From: Bacteroidota bacterium
GTDB taxonomy: Bacteria > Bacteroidota > Bacteroidia > Bacteroidales > VadinHA17
Assembly (NCBI GenBank): GCA_015222065.1
Contig: JADFUQ010000207.1
Span: 1-5,651, forward strand
Direction of reading: 5' to 3'
DNA length: 5,651 nt
The notes below the pieces were generated by a model. That model saw only the letters and a program-made list of their open reading frames with translations, was not told the DNA's origin and did no database searches. Below, piece by piece: positions 1 through 5,651 of the stretch. The position numbers were made by a program, and so were the translations under genes. How positions within the stretch are numbered: position 1 is the stretch's first letter; every line of letters begins with the position of its first letter.

Positions 1-138
1 ATATTCCCTCTAAATATAATCCTTTCTGATAATAATCCCTAATTCTCCCGTTACTATAATTTCAATATAACAAATTGAAGCATCTGACTATGAAAAAACC
101 ATTTGTTTTTATCCTGGTACATGTAAAACTCTTGTTTC

Positions 139-162
139 AAACGTTTGCGGAAACGTTTGCGG
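139..162. promoter_or_regulatory. Tandem LacI/GalR-type operator (12-bp direct repeat, two palindromes)
   Basis: The 12-mer AAACGTTTGCGG occurs twice with no gap (139-150 and 151-162). Each copy contains AAACGTTT with a central CG, the hallmark of LacI/GalR-family operators; it closely resembles the E. coli PurR box and Gram-positive cre sites. The first palindrome, CAAACGTTTG, is perfect (138-147). The second, CGGAAACGTTTGCG (148-161), has one mismatched pair. The centres are 12 bp apart, about one helical turn. The sites lie about 100-125 bp upstream of the susC start, so a LacI-family regulator controlling this operon is likely. No such regulator gene lies in the window. Whether it represses or activates depends on which promoter is used. 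The repeat is seen directly; the protein family is inferred. Confidence 0.7.
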
Positions 163-204
163 TAAATATTTGGTTTTTAGTGGTTTATATTAATGTTTTT
201 AACT

Positions 205-212
205 TAATTTTG
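205..212 (+). promoter_or_regulatory. Candidate Bacteroidota -7 promoter element for the sus operon
   Basis: TAATTTTG matches the Bacteroidota primary-sigma -7 consensus TAnnTTTG exactly. It would place the transcript start near 218-220, giving a leader of about 45 nt before the susC ATG. The expected -33 TTTG/TTG element is poor here (only TTAG/GTGG-like sequence around 177-183), which would fit a regulated promoter needing an activator. A weaker alternative is AATATTTG at 165-172 (one mismatch), with TTTG at 144-147 as its -33 element. That promoter would overlap the operators. Motif matches in AT-rich DNA are easily found by chance, so confidence is moderate. Confidence 0.4.
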
Positions 213-264
213 AAGAAAAATAACTAAAAATTAACCATTTGTTAATAAACTAAATTAAATTTCT

Positions 265-3231
265 ATGAAACAATCAAGTTTATGGAGAAATCTGCTTTTT
301 CCGTTCATTTTCCTGTTAATAACTTTTTCTCTCAATGCACAGGAGGTAACGGTTACAGGTAAAGTCACGGATGCATCAACCGGCGGGGAATTGCCAGGTG
401 CAACAATCGTGATTAAAGGCACTACAAGAGGAACCGCCACAAACCTTGATGGAGAATATCAGATCAATGTTACTTCTGGTGATGTACTGGTTTTCTCATA
501 TATAGGTTATCAGAGCAACGAAGTTGCTTTTTCAGGGCAGTCAGTAATTGATGTTAGTCTTGAGCCCCATGCCATTGGTGTAAAGGAACTGGTAGTAATC
601 GGTTACGGTACTGTAGCCAAAGAAGATGCTACCGGATCAGTTACAGCTATCAACACTGACGATTTCAACAAAGGTGCCATAACATCGCCTCAGGAACTGG
701 TTACCGGTAAAATTGCCGGTGTTCAGATCACAAATGGAGGTGGAGCACCGGGTACCGAAACAACCATCAGGATCAGAGGAGGATCATCACTCTCAGCCAG
801 TAACGATCCACTAATCGTAATTGATGGAATACCGGTTGACAATGATGGTATTTCAGGGATGAGAAATCCATTGAACACTATTCATCCTAATGATATTGAA
901 ACTTTTACCGTTTTAAAAGATGCTTCTGCAACTGCAATTTTTGGGTCCAGAGCATCTAACGGGGTGATAATTATTACAACGAAAAAAGGTAAAAAGAATC
1001 GCCCATTCACTGTAAATTACGATGGTAACATATCCATTGGGACAAGATCTGGCGAGGTTGATATTTTAAATGCTGATGAATACCGCACACTTTTGCAGGA
1101 ACAGTTTGGCAGTAACCAAAATGCTACTGATCTGCTGGGCGCTGAAAATACAAATTGGCAGGATGAAATTTTTCAGACCTCGATAAGTCATGATCATAAC
1201 ATAAGTGCAACAGGATCAGTAAAAGATCTCCCATTCCGTGCTTCTATCGGTTACTCCGATCAAAACGGTATTCTTATGACTTCAGGACTTAACAGGACAA
1301 CCGGTTCATTAAACGTTAGTCCCAGCTTCCTGGATGATCATCTAAAGATTAACCTGAATGCTAAAGGGATGTACATCCAGAATAATTTTGCAAATCAGGG
1401 AGCTGTAGGTTCGGCTGTTGCTTTCGACCCGACACAACCGGTCAAGGATGCAAGCAGTCCTTATGGAGGATACTTTACATGGACACAACCAAATGGTGAT
1501 CCAATAACAATTGCAACTTCTAATCCGGTTGCCATGTTAAATATGAGAGATGATAACTCAACTGTTATGAGAAGCCTGGGGAATATTCAGGTTGACTACA
1601 AATTTCACTTTCTCCCGGAATTGAAAGCTAATTTAAACCTTGGATATGATATTTCTGAAAGTGATGGGTCTGTTTTTGTTCCGGAAAATGCTTCATGGTC
1701 GTACGATGCATTAACCGGAGGAGGTGAAGACAGGGTTTATACTCAAAGCAAGAAGAATCAGTTGTTAGATTTCTATTTTAACTATGTGAAAAACTTTGAA
1801 TCCATCGATAGCAGGATTGATGCTACAGCCGGATATTCATGGCAACATTTCTGGAGACAAGGAACAACATATTCAACAAATGTGGCTAAAACAGAAATTA
1901 ATGAGGACACCGACTATGAAACTGAAAATTACCTGGTTTCCTTCTTCGGTAGATTAAATTATGTCTTAAAAGACCGTTACCTGCTTACTTTTACACTACG
2001 TCAGGATGGCTCTTCAAGGTTTTCGGAAGATACCAGATGGGGGCTTTTCCCGTCGGCAGCAATTGCATGGAATATAAACAAGGAATCTTTCCTGCAAGAC
2101 CTTGACCTGTTTTCAAATCTGAAATTACGATTGGGCTGGGGTATTACCGGTCAGCAAAATATTTCAAACAATGATTATCCATACCTTGCCAGGTACACCT
2201 ATAGCGAGGATAATGCCCAATATCAATTTGGGAATGTTTTTGTTACTACTCTCAGGCCTGAAGGATATGATGCAAATATCAAATGGGAAGAAACAACAAC
2301 CTATAACATCGGATTAGATTATGGTTTATTGGGGAACAGAATATCAGGTGCTTTCGATCTTTATTACAGGGAAACAAACGATCTGATTAACTTCATACCG
2401 GTTCCGGCAGGAACAAACCTTACCAACCAGATATTAACAAATGTTGGGGATCTGGTAAATCAGGGAGTTGAATTTTCAATTAATGCCAAAGTAATTTCAA
2501 CTACCGATATGGTATGGGAAATTGGGTTTAACGCTTCCTATAATGAAAACGAGATTGTTAAGCTTACTGCAACTGATGATCCCACATACCTCGGAGTGTT
2601 TACCGGGGGCATATCCGGAGGAGTAGGAAATAATATTCAAATTCACAGTGTCGGATATCCCGCATCTTCATTTTATGTATATCAACAGGTATATGACGAA
2701 GATGGAAACCCGGTTGAAGGATTATATGTTGATCTTAACAATGACGACGAGTCAACGGTTGACGACAGATACCGTTATAAGAAGGCTGCACCCGATGTTT
2801 TTATGGGATTCTCTTCACTTTTTAGCTATAAAAACTTCGATTTTAGTTTTGCAGGCAGGATAAACCTGGGCAATTATGTATATAATAACGTGTATTCAAA
2901 TAACGGAACTTACAGCGGAATGTATAATTCAGTCGGTTATTTAAACAATGTTACTTCAAGCGTACTTGACTCGAAATTTAGTAATCCAAAGTATTTTTCT
3001 GATTATTATATGGAAAATGGCTCATTCCTGCGAATGGATAATATGACTTTTGGATATAACCTTCCTGAAATAATTCAGGGTGTTTCAAACTTAAGGCTAT
3101 ATGCAACTGTTCAGAATCTGTTTTTAATTACGAAATATAAAGGATTGGATCCTGAGGTAAGTAATGGTATTGACAACAATATTTACCCCCGGCCAAGAAA
3201 TTTCCTCTTTGGAGTAAGTGTTGAATTTTAA
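265..3231 (+). CDS. susC: SusC/RagA-family TonB-dependent outer-membrane transporter
   Basis: This is an outer-membrane beta-barrel that imports oligosaccharides into the periplasm using TonB energy, working as a complex with the SusD lipoprotein encoded next. A Sec signal peptide spans residues 1-25, with likely cleavage after LNA. A carboxypeptidase-regulatory-like Ig domain follows (about 27-105; GKVTDASTGGELPGATI, then DGEYQI). Next is the SusC signature ELVVIGYGT (108-116). The plug domain covers about 118-240, with PLIVIDGIPV and then NDIETFTVLKDASATAIFGS leading to GVIIITTKKG. The rest is the barrel, including an acidic DLNNDD loop near 823 and a C-terminus ending in FGVSVEF with the usual terminal Phe. 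The length of 988 aa is normal for the family. There is no N-terminal STN domain, so signalling through an anti-sigma factor is not expected. The start is firm: an in-frame TAA lies at 256-258 and later ATGs would lose the signal peptide. The reading frame is intact. The starch/maltodextrin substrate is inferred from the neighbours. Confidence 0.96.
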   Translation: MKQSSLWRNLLFPFIFLLITFSLNAQEVTVTGKVTDASTGGELPGATIVIKGTTRGTATNLDGEYQINVTSGDVLVFSYIGYQSNEVAFSGQSVIDVSLEPHAIGVKELVVIGYGTVAKEDATGSVTAINTDDFNKGAITSPQELVTGKIAGVQITNGGGAPGTETTIRIRGGSSLSASNDPLIVIDGIPVDNDGISGMRNPLNTIHPNDIETFTVLKDASATAIFGSRASNGVIIITTKKGKKNRPFTVNYDGNISIGTRSGEVDILNADEYRTLLQEQFGSNQNATDLLGAENTNWQDEIFQTSISHDHNISATGSVKDLPFRASIGYSDQNGILMTSGLNRTTGSLNVSPSFLDDHLKINLNAKGMYIQNNFANQGAVGSAVAFDPTQPVKDASSPYGGYFTWTQPNGDPITIATSNPVAMLNMRDDNSTVMRSLGNIQVDYKFHFLPELKANLNLGYDISESDGSVFVPENASWSYDALTGGGEDRVYTQSKKNQLLDFYFNYVKNFESIDSRIDATAGYSWQHFWRQGTTYSTNVAKTEINEDTDYETENYLVSFFGRLNYVLKDRYLLTFTLRQDGSSRFSEDTRWGLFPSAAIAWNINKESFLQDLDLFSNLKLRLGWGITGQQNISNNDYPYLARYTYSEDNAQYQFGNVFVTTLRPEGYDANIKWEETTTYNIGLDYGLLGNRISGAFDLYYRETNDLINFIPVPAGTNLTNQILTNVGDLVNQGVEFSINAKVISTTDMVWEIGFNASYNENEIVKLTATDDPTYLGVFTGGISGGVGNNIQIHSVGYPASSFYVYQQVYDEDGNPVEGLYVDLNNDDESTVDDRYRYKKAAPDVFMGFSSLFSYKNFDFSFAGRINLGNYVYNNVYSNNGTYSGMYNSVGYLNNVTSSVLDSKFSNPKYFSDYYMENGSFLRMDNMTFGYNLPEIIQGVSNLRLYATVQNLFLITKYKGLDPEVSNGIDNNIYPRPRNFLFGVSVEF

Positions 3232-3243
3232 AACTACAAAAAT

Positions 3244-5445
3244 ATGAAAGCTAAAAAATTAAGAATTTATATTGTTACAGTATTTGCCGCATTCTTAGCA
3301 TTTGCTTCCTGTACAAAAGACCTGGATACCGTTCCACTGGATGATGATATCGTAACTTCAGCCTCCGTGTACGATAATCCGGCATCTTACCGGCAGGTTC
3401 TGGCTAAGTTATATGCAGGGCTTTCTGTAAGCGGACAAGAAGGACCCCATGGAAACAACGACCTTAGTGGTCTTGATGAAGGGTTCGGCCAATATCTGAG
3501 GGCCGTCTGGTATGCCCAGGAAATACCTACTGATGAGGCAATAATTGCCTGGAATGATGGTAATTTAAGAGACTTTCACGAGCAAGACTGGTCTTCTTCC
3601 AACGAATTCATTACAAACTTGTATTACCGGATATTTTATCAAATATCATTATGTAATGAATTTATCAGGGAATCATCTGATGCAAAGCTATCCGAAAGAG
3701 GAATCAGCGATGCTTATAAAACAGAAATTCAAACATTCAGGGCTGAGGCGCGGTTCTTACGCGCATTAAGCTATTGGCATGCCCTGGATATGTTCGGTAG
3801 TGTGCCATTTGTTACCGAAGACGATAAGGTGGGGTGTTTCTTCCCTGAACAAATAAGCAGGGCAGACCTGTATAGTTACATAGAATCTGAATTGCTTGAT
3901 ATCGAAGACGATTTGGTGGCAGCAAAAGCAAATGAATACGCCAGAGCTGATCAGGCTGCTGTATGGATGCTTCTTTCAAAACTATATTTGAATGCTGAAG
4001 TTTACATAAACACTGCTAAATATACCGAATGTATTACATATTGCAATAAGGTTACTTCTGCCGGATACGAACTGGAAGCAACATATGACAATCTGTTCCT
4101 GGCTGATAACCATAACGCTAAAGGAGTGATCTTTCCGGTAACTTTTGACGGTATACACACGAGAACATGGGGAGGAACAACCTTTATTATCCATGCCGCA
4201 GTAGGTGGGACAATGGATCCAGCTGAATTCGGTATTGATGGTGGCTGGGGCGGTTTAAGAACAACCAAAGCTCTTGTAGGTAAATTCCTCAATGTTGACA
4301 ATCTGAAAAGCGCACCTGCAAATATAAAAGGGATAGCTGACTACCCCGTAATATATGTACCCGGGGCACACCAGGGTTGGGATCCTTCAAACACGAACAC
4401 AGTTCTTGCTTCTGTTAACAGTGATAATAATTACGAAGGGTATCTCTATTTCGCCGATGCAGATAACCAGTTTAAATATACCGATGGACCCGCCTGGGAT
4501 ATTAACTACGGTGATGATGGTGCTGATGGCACCCTGGAACTAAACGGCGCAAATATTGTTGCAGGTGATGCCGGATATTATAAACTTAATGTTGATCTGG
4601 GCGGACTAACCCATAGTTTTTTGAAAACAGATTGGGGCGTTATCGGGTCTGCAACTCCAAACGGATGGGATTCAGATCAGGATATGACCTATGATGTTGA
4701 TAATGATGTCTGGTCACTTATTGTAGATCTTTCAGCAGGAGAAATCAAATTCAGGGCGAATGATGACTGGGGTCTTAACTATGGTGATACCGGTGCAGAT
4801 GGAATATTATCCGAAGGTGGTGATAATATTGCTATTTCAGAACCCGGACAATACGAAATAAAACTGTACCTGGGTGTACCGGATTATACATATACGGTTG
4901 AAAAATTCAGCTCAGATGATCGCGGAATGTTCCATTCTGACGGACAATCACTTGAGATTGCTGATGTGTTTGAATTTACCGAGGGATATGCTGTAACTAA
5001 ATTTAAAAATGTTACATCCGCTGGTGTAACAGGATCAGATCTGACTTTCCCTGATACCGATTTTCCACTCTTCCGTTTAGCTGATGCTTATCTTATGTAT
5101 ACAGAAGCATACCTGCGAGGTGGCAGCGGAGGTGATGCAGCTACAGCTCTTGGCTATATCAATGCACTAAAAGAAAGAGCATATGGCGACCAGAATGGAA
5201 ACATTACCGCTGGTGAACTTACTCTCGATTTTATCCTTGACGAAAGAGCAAGAGAATTGCTTTGGGAGGCTCACAGAAGAACTGATCTGGTAAGATTTGG
5301 GAAATTCAGTAACACTGATTATTTATGGGCATGGAAAGGTGGTGTCGCTGAAGGAAAATCAGTCGATAGTAAATTTGATCTGTACCCAATACCTGCATCA
5401 GATATTGGAGCAAATCCTGAATTAACACAAAACCCCGGTTATTAA
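3244..5445 (+). CDS. susD: SusD/RagB-family surface lipoprotein with inserted SusE/F-type binding modules
   Basis: This is the glycan-capturing lid of the SusC pore, anchored on the cell surface. A lipoprotein signal ends at FASC (Cys23). The following TKDLD resembles the Bacteroidota surface-export signal. Residues about 24-350 are canonical SusD: helical repeat segments (for example FRAEARFLRALSYWHALDMFG at 165-185) and the region TWGGTTFIIHAAVGG to GGWGGLRTTKALV (308-345). Canonical SusD resumes at DDRGMFHSDGQSLEI (558-572), followed by GYAVTKFKN, RLADAYLMYTEAYLR (611-625), LDERARELLWEAHRRTDLVRF (665-685) and the terminal LYPIPASDIGANPELTQNPGY. Between them lies an extra segment of about 200 aa, described separately. 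Without it the protein would be about 530 aa, the usual SusD length; with it, 733 aa. The gene starts 12 bp after susC, and the susC TAA is the nearest in-frame upstream stop. Family assignment is certain; starch or maltodextrin specificity is inferred from the insert and the SusE-like neighbour. Confidence 0.95.
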   Translation: MKAKKLRIYIVTVFAAFLAFASCTKDLDTVPLDDDIVTSASVYDNPASYRQVLAKLYAGLSVSGQEGPHGNNDLSGLDEGFGQYLRAVWYAQEIPTDEAIIAWNDGNLRDFHEQDWSSSNEFITNLYYRIFYQISLCNEFIRESSDAKLSERGISDAYKTEIQTFRAEARFLRALSYWHALDMFGSVPFVTEDDKVGCFFPEQISRADLYSYIESELLDIEDDLVAAKANEYARADQAAVWMLLSKLYLNAEVYINTAKYTECITYCNKVTSAGYELEATYDNLFLADNHNAKGVIFPVTFDGIHTRTWGGTTFIIHAAVGGTMDPAEFGIDGGWGGLRTTKALVGKFLNVDNLKSAPANIKGIADYPVIYVPGAHQGWDPSNTNTVLASVNSDNNYEGYLYFADADNQFKYTDGPAWDINYGDDGADGTLELNGANIVAGDAGYYKLNVDLGGLTHSFLKTDWGVIGSATPNGWDSDQDMTYDVDNDVWSLIVDLSAGEIKFRANDDWGLNYGDTGADGILSEGGDNIAISEPGQYEIKLYLGVPDYTYTVEKFSSDDRGMFHSDGQSLEIADVFEFTEGYAVTKFKNVTSAGVTGSDLTFPDTDFPLFRLADAYLMYTEAYLRGGSGGDAATALGYINALKERAYGDQNGNITAGELTLDFILDERARELLWEAHRRTDLVRFGKFSNTDYLWAWKGGVAEGKSVDSKFDLYPIPASDIGANPELTQNPGY
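4495..4599 (+). repeat. Module 1 copy of an internal protein repeat (W-x-x-NYGD unit)
   Basis: Residues 418-452 of the SusD protein align without gaps to residues 509-543 (4768-4872), with 16 of 35 positions identical by eye: W, NYGD, GADG, L, G, NI, G, Y and L among them. The best DNA stretch is AACTACGGTGATGATGGTGC (from 4504) against AACTATGGTGATACCGGTGC (from 4777). The divergence shows an old domain duplication, not a recent DNA repeat. Confidence 0.75.
4768..4872 (+). repeat. Module 2 copy of the internal protein repeat
   Basis: This is the second member of the pair described at 4495-4599 (residues 509-543). It sits in the better-conserved module, which keeps the whole KFRAND-x-W-x-x-NYGD run. 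Module 1 has KYTDGPAWDINYGD at the same place, so the two modules probably differ in ligand contacts. Confidence 0.75.
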
Positions 5446-5469
5446 AATTAACTTATAAATATAGTTGAT

Positions 5470-5651
5470 ATGAAAAAGATAAATCTTATTTTATTAATTC
5501 TTGTTGGACTTTTTGCCGCTATTTCGTGCGAAAAGGATGAAACACGTGCAATCTTAGGCACTTACACATCTCCGGCAATTACGGCTCCTTCAGGCGGTGG
5601 CGCTTACACGCTTACTGAAGCAACCGAGAATGACACGCTCGATACTTTTAG
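5470..5651 (+). CDS. susE: SusE-like starch-binding outer-membrane lipoprotein (5' part only)
   Basis: The first 60 codons are present and the gene runs off the window end with no stop. A lipoprotein signal peptide of about 19 residues ends in AISC (Cys20). The following EKDET fits the Bacteroidota surface lipoprotein export signal (acidic residues and Lys at +2 to +5). The mature start, SPAITAPSGGGAYTLTEATEN then DTLDTF, matches the opening Ig-like domain of SusE proteins (consensus of the type aP-x-dG-x-x-x-x-Lt-x-a). The family binds starch on the cell surface through C-terminal modules, which would lie beyond the window. The gene lies 24 bp after susD with no terminator between, so co-transcription is expected. 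An in-frame TAA at 5449-5451 fixes the start. A SusF-type or other SusE-N-terminal lipoprotein remains possible because the C-terminus is unseen. Confidence 0.85.
   Translation, partial: MKKINLILLILVGLFAAISCEKDETRAILGTYTSPAITAPSGGGAYTLTEATENDTLDTF

Larger units (their letters stand above)
4297..4908 (+). other. Insert in SusD: two tandem SusE/SusF-type carbohydrate-binding modules
   Basis: This covers residues about 352-555 of the SusD-family protein; boundaries are approximate to some 5-10 residues. Module 1 (about 367-460) runs from YPVIYVPGAHQGWD through EGYLYFADADNQFKY, AWDINYGDDGADG and NGANI to YYKLNVDL. Module 2 (about 463-554) runs from DWGVIGSATPNGWD through VWSLIVDLSAGEIKFRAND, DWGLNYGDTGADG and GDNI to YEIKLYL. 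Both follow the beta-sandwich pattern of the SusE/SusF starch-binding modules: a GxxxGWD opening, an FK or KFRA strand, a W-x-x-NYGD loop and a closing GxY strand. Candidate ligand contacts by family analogy are W379, K411 and W418 in module 1 and W475, K502, R504 and W509 in module 2. The reading frame runs through without interruption and codon use resembles the flanks, so this looks like a genuine domain insertion, not a frameshift or assembly join. Confidence 0.82.

Noticed and set aside
1..89. Possible end or start of an upstream gene
   Set aside because: The forward frames meet stops at 11-13, 27-29 and 40-42, and the reverse frames offer no start that leads out of the window. No similarity is recognisable, so nothing is called here.
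90..227. Small + strand reading frame of 45 codons, hydrophobic, starting MKKPFVFILV
   Set aside because: It spans the operator repeat and the -7 promoter motif, has no recognisable family, and its hydrophobicity follows from T-rich DNA. The MKKPF start looks signal-like but no processed product follows. Considered spurious.
230..246. Hairpin ATTAAC-CATTT-GTTAAT in the susC leader as a terminator or riboswitch
   Set aside because: The stem has six mostly A-T pairs, with no GC-rich stem or following U-tract; too weak for a terminator and too small for a riboswitch.
255..440. Reverse-strand 61-codon frame at the susC start
   Set aside because: It lies antisense to the signal peptide and regulatory-like domain of susC, with no independent coding signal.
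2648..2863. Forward 71-codon frame inside susC
   Set aside because: It is an out-of-frame shadow of the well-conserved barrel-coding sequence.
3982..4301. Two overlapping reverse-strand frames within susD (70 and 99 codons)
   Set aside because: They are antisense to canonical SusD sequence and also overlap one another; there is no plausible promoter or family match.
4355..4543. Forward 62-codon frame inside the SusD insert
   Set aside because: It is an out-of-frame shadow; the insert is coherently coded in the susD frame with recognisable module motifs.
3244..5445. The long SusD as an assembly chimera or an inserted mobile element
   Set aside because: The reading frame is continuous across both joins, the module boundaries coincide with domain boundaries, and no target-site duplication, terminal inverted repeat or compositional break is seen.
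5446..5469. Possible terminator between susD and the SusE-like gene
   Set aside because: The 24-bp gap is AT-rich with no stem of note, so read-through transcription is expected.

Overview
The window looks like chromosomal DNA of a member of the Bacteroidota. It carries an outer-membrane glycan-uptake cassette, susC-susD-susE(partial), all on the + strand. The coding DNA is moderately AT-rich. The intergenic DNA is very AT-rich, translation starts have A/T-rich leaders without an obvious Shine-Dalgarno sequence, and the lipoprotein signals carry acidic/Lys residues just after the lipobox Cys. These are Bacteroidota traits. I cannot name a genus; a free-living or marine Bacteroidales/Flavobacteriia-type lineage is only a guess.

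Layout. Positions 1-264 are an AT-rich leader with no convincing gene. It holds a perfect 12-bp tandem repeat (139-162) forming two overlapping LacI/GalR-type operators, and an exact match to the Bacteroidota -7 promoter motif (205-212). Positions 265-3231 encode a SusC-family TonB-dependent transporter (988 aa). After 12 bp comes a SusD-family surface lipoprotein (3244-5445, 733 aa). After a further 24 bp a SusE-like lipoprotein begins (5470) and runs off the window end. No terminator is visible between the genes, so one polycistronic operon is likely.

How they work together. SusC forms the TonB-driven outer-membrane pore, SusD is the hinged lid that captures the oligosaccharide, and SusE is an accessory surface glycan-binding lipoprotein. 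The SusE partner, the SusE/F-type modules and the type of SusD all point to starch or maltodextrin as substrate. That is inferred; no glycoside hydrolase lies in the window.

The most unusual feature is the SusD protein. About 200 residues (roughly 352-555) are inserted between two otherwise contiguous, canonical SusD segments. The insert reads as two tandem SusE/SusF-type carbohydrate-binding modules, so the lid protein appears to carry its own starch-binding modules even though a separate SusE gene follows.
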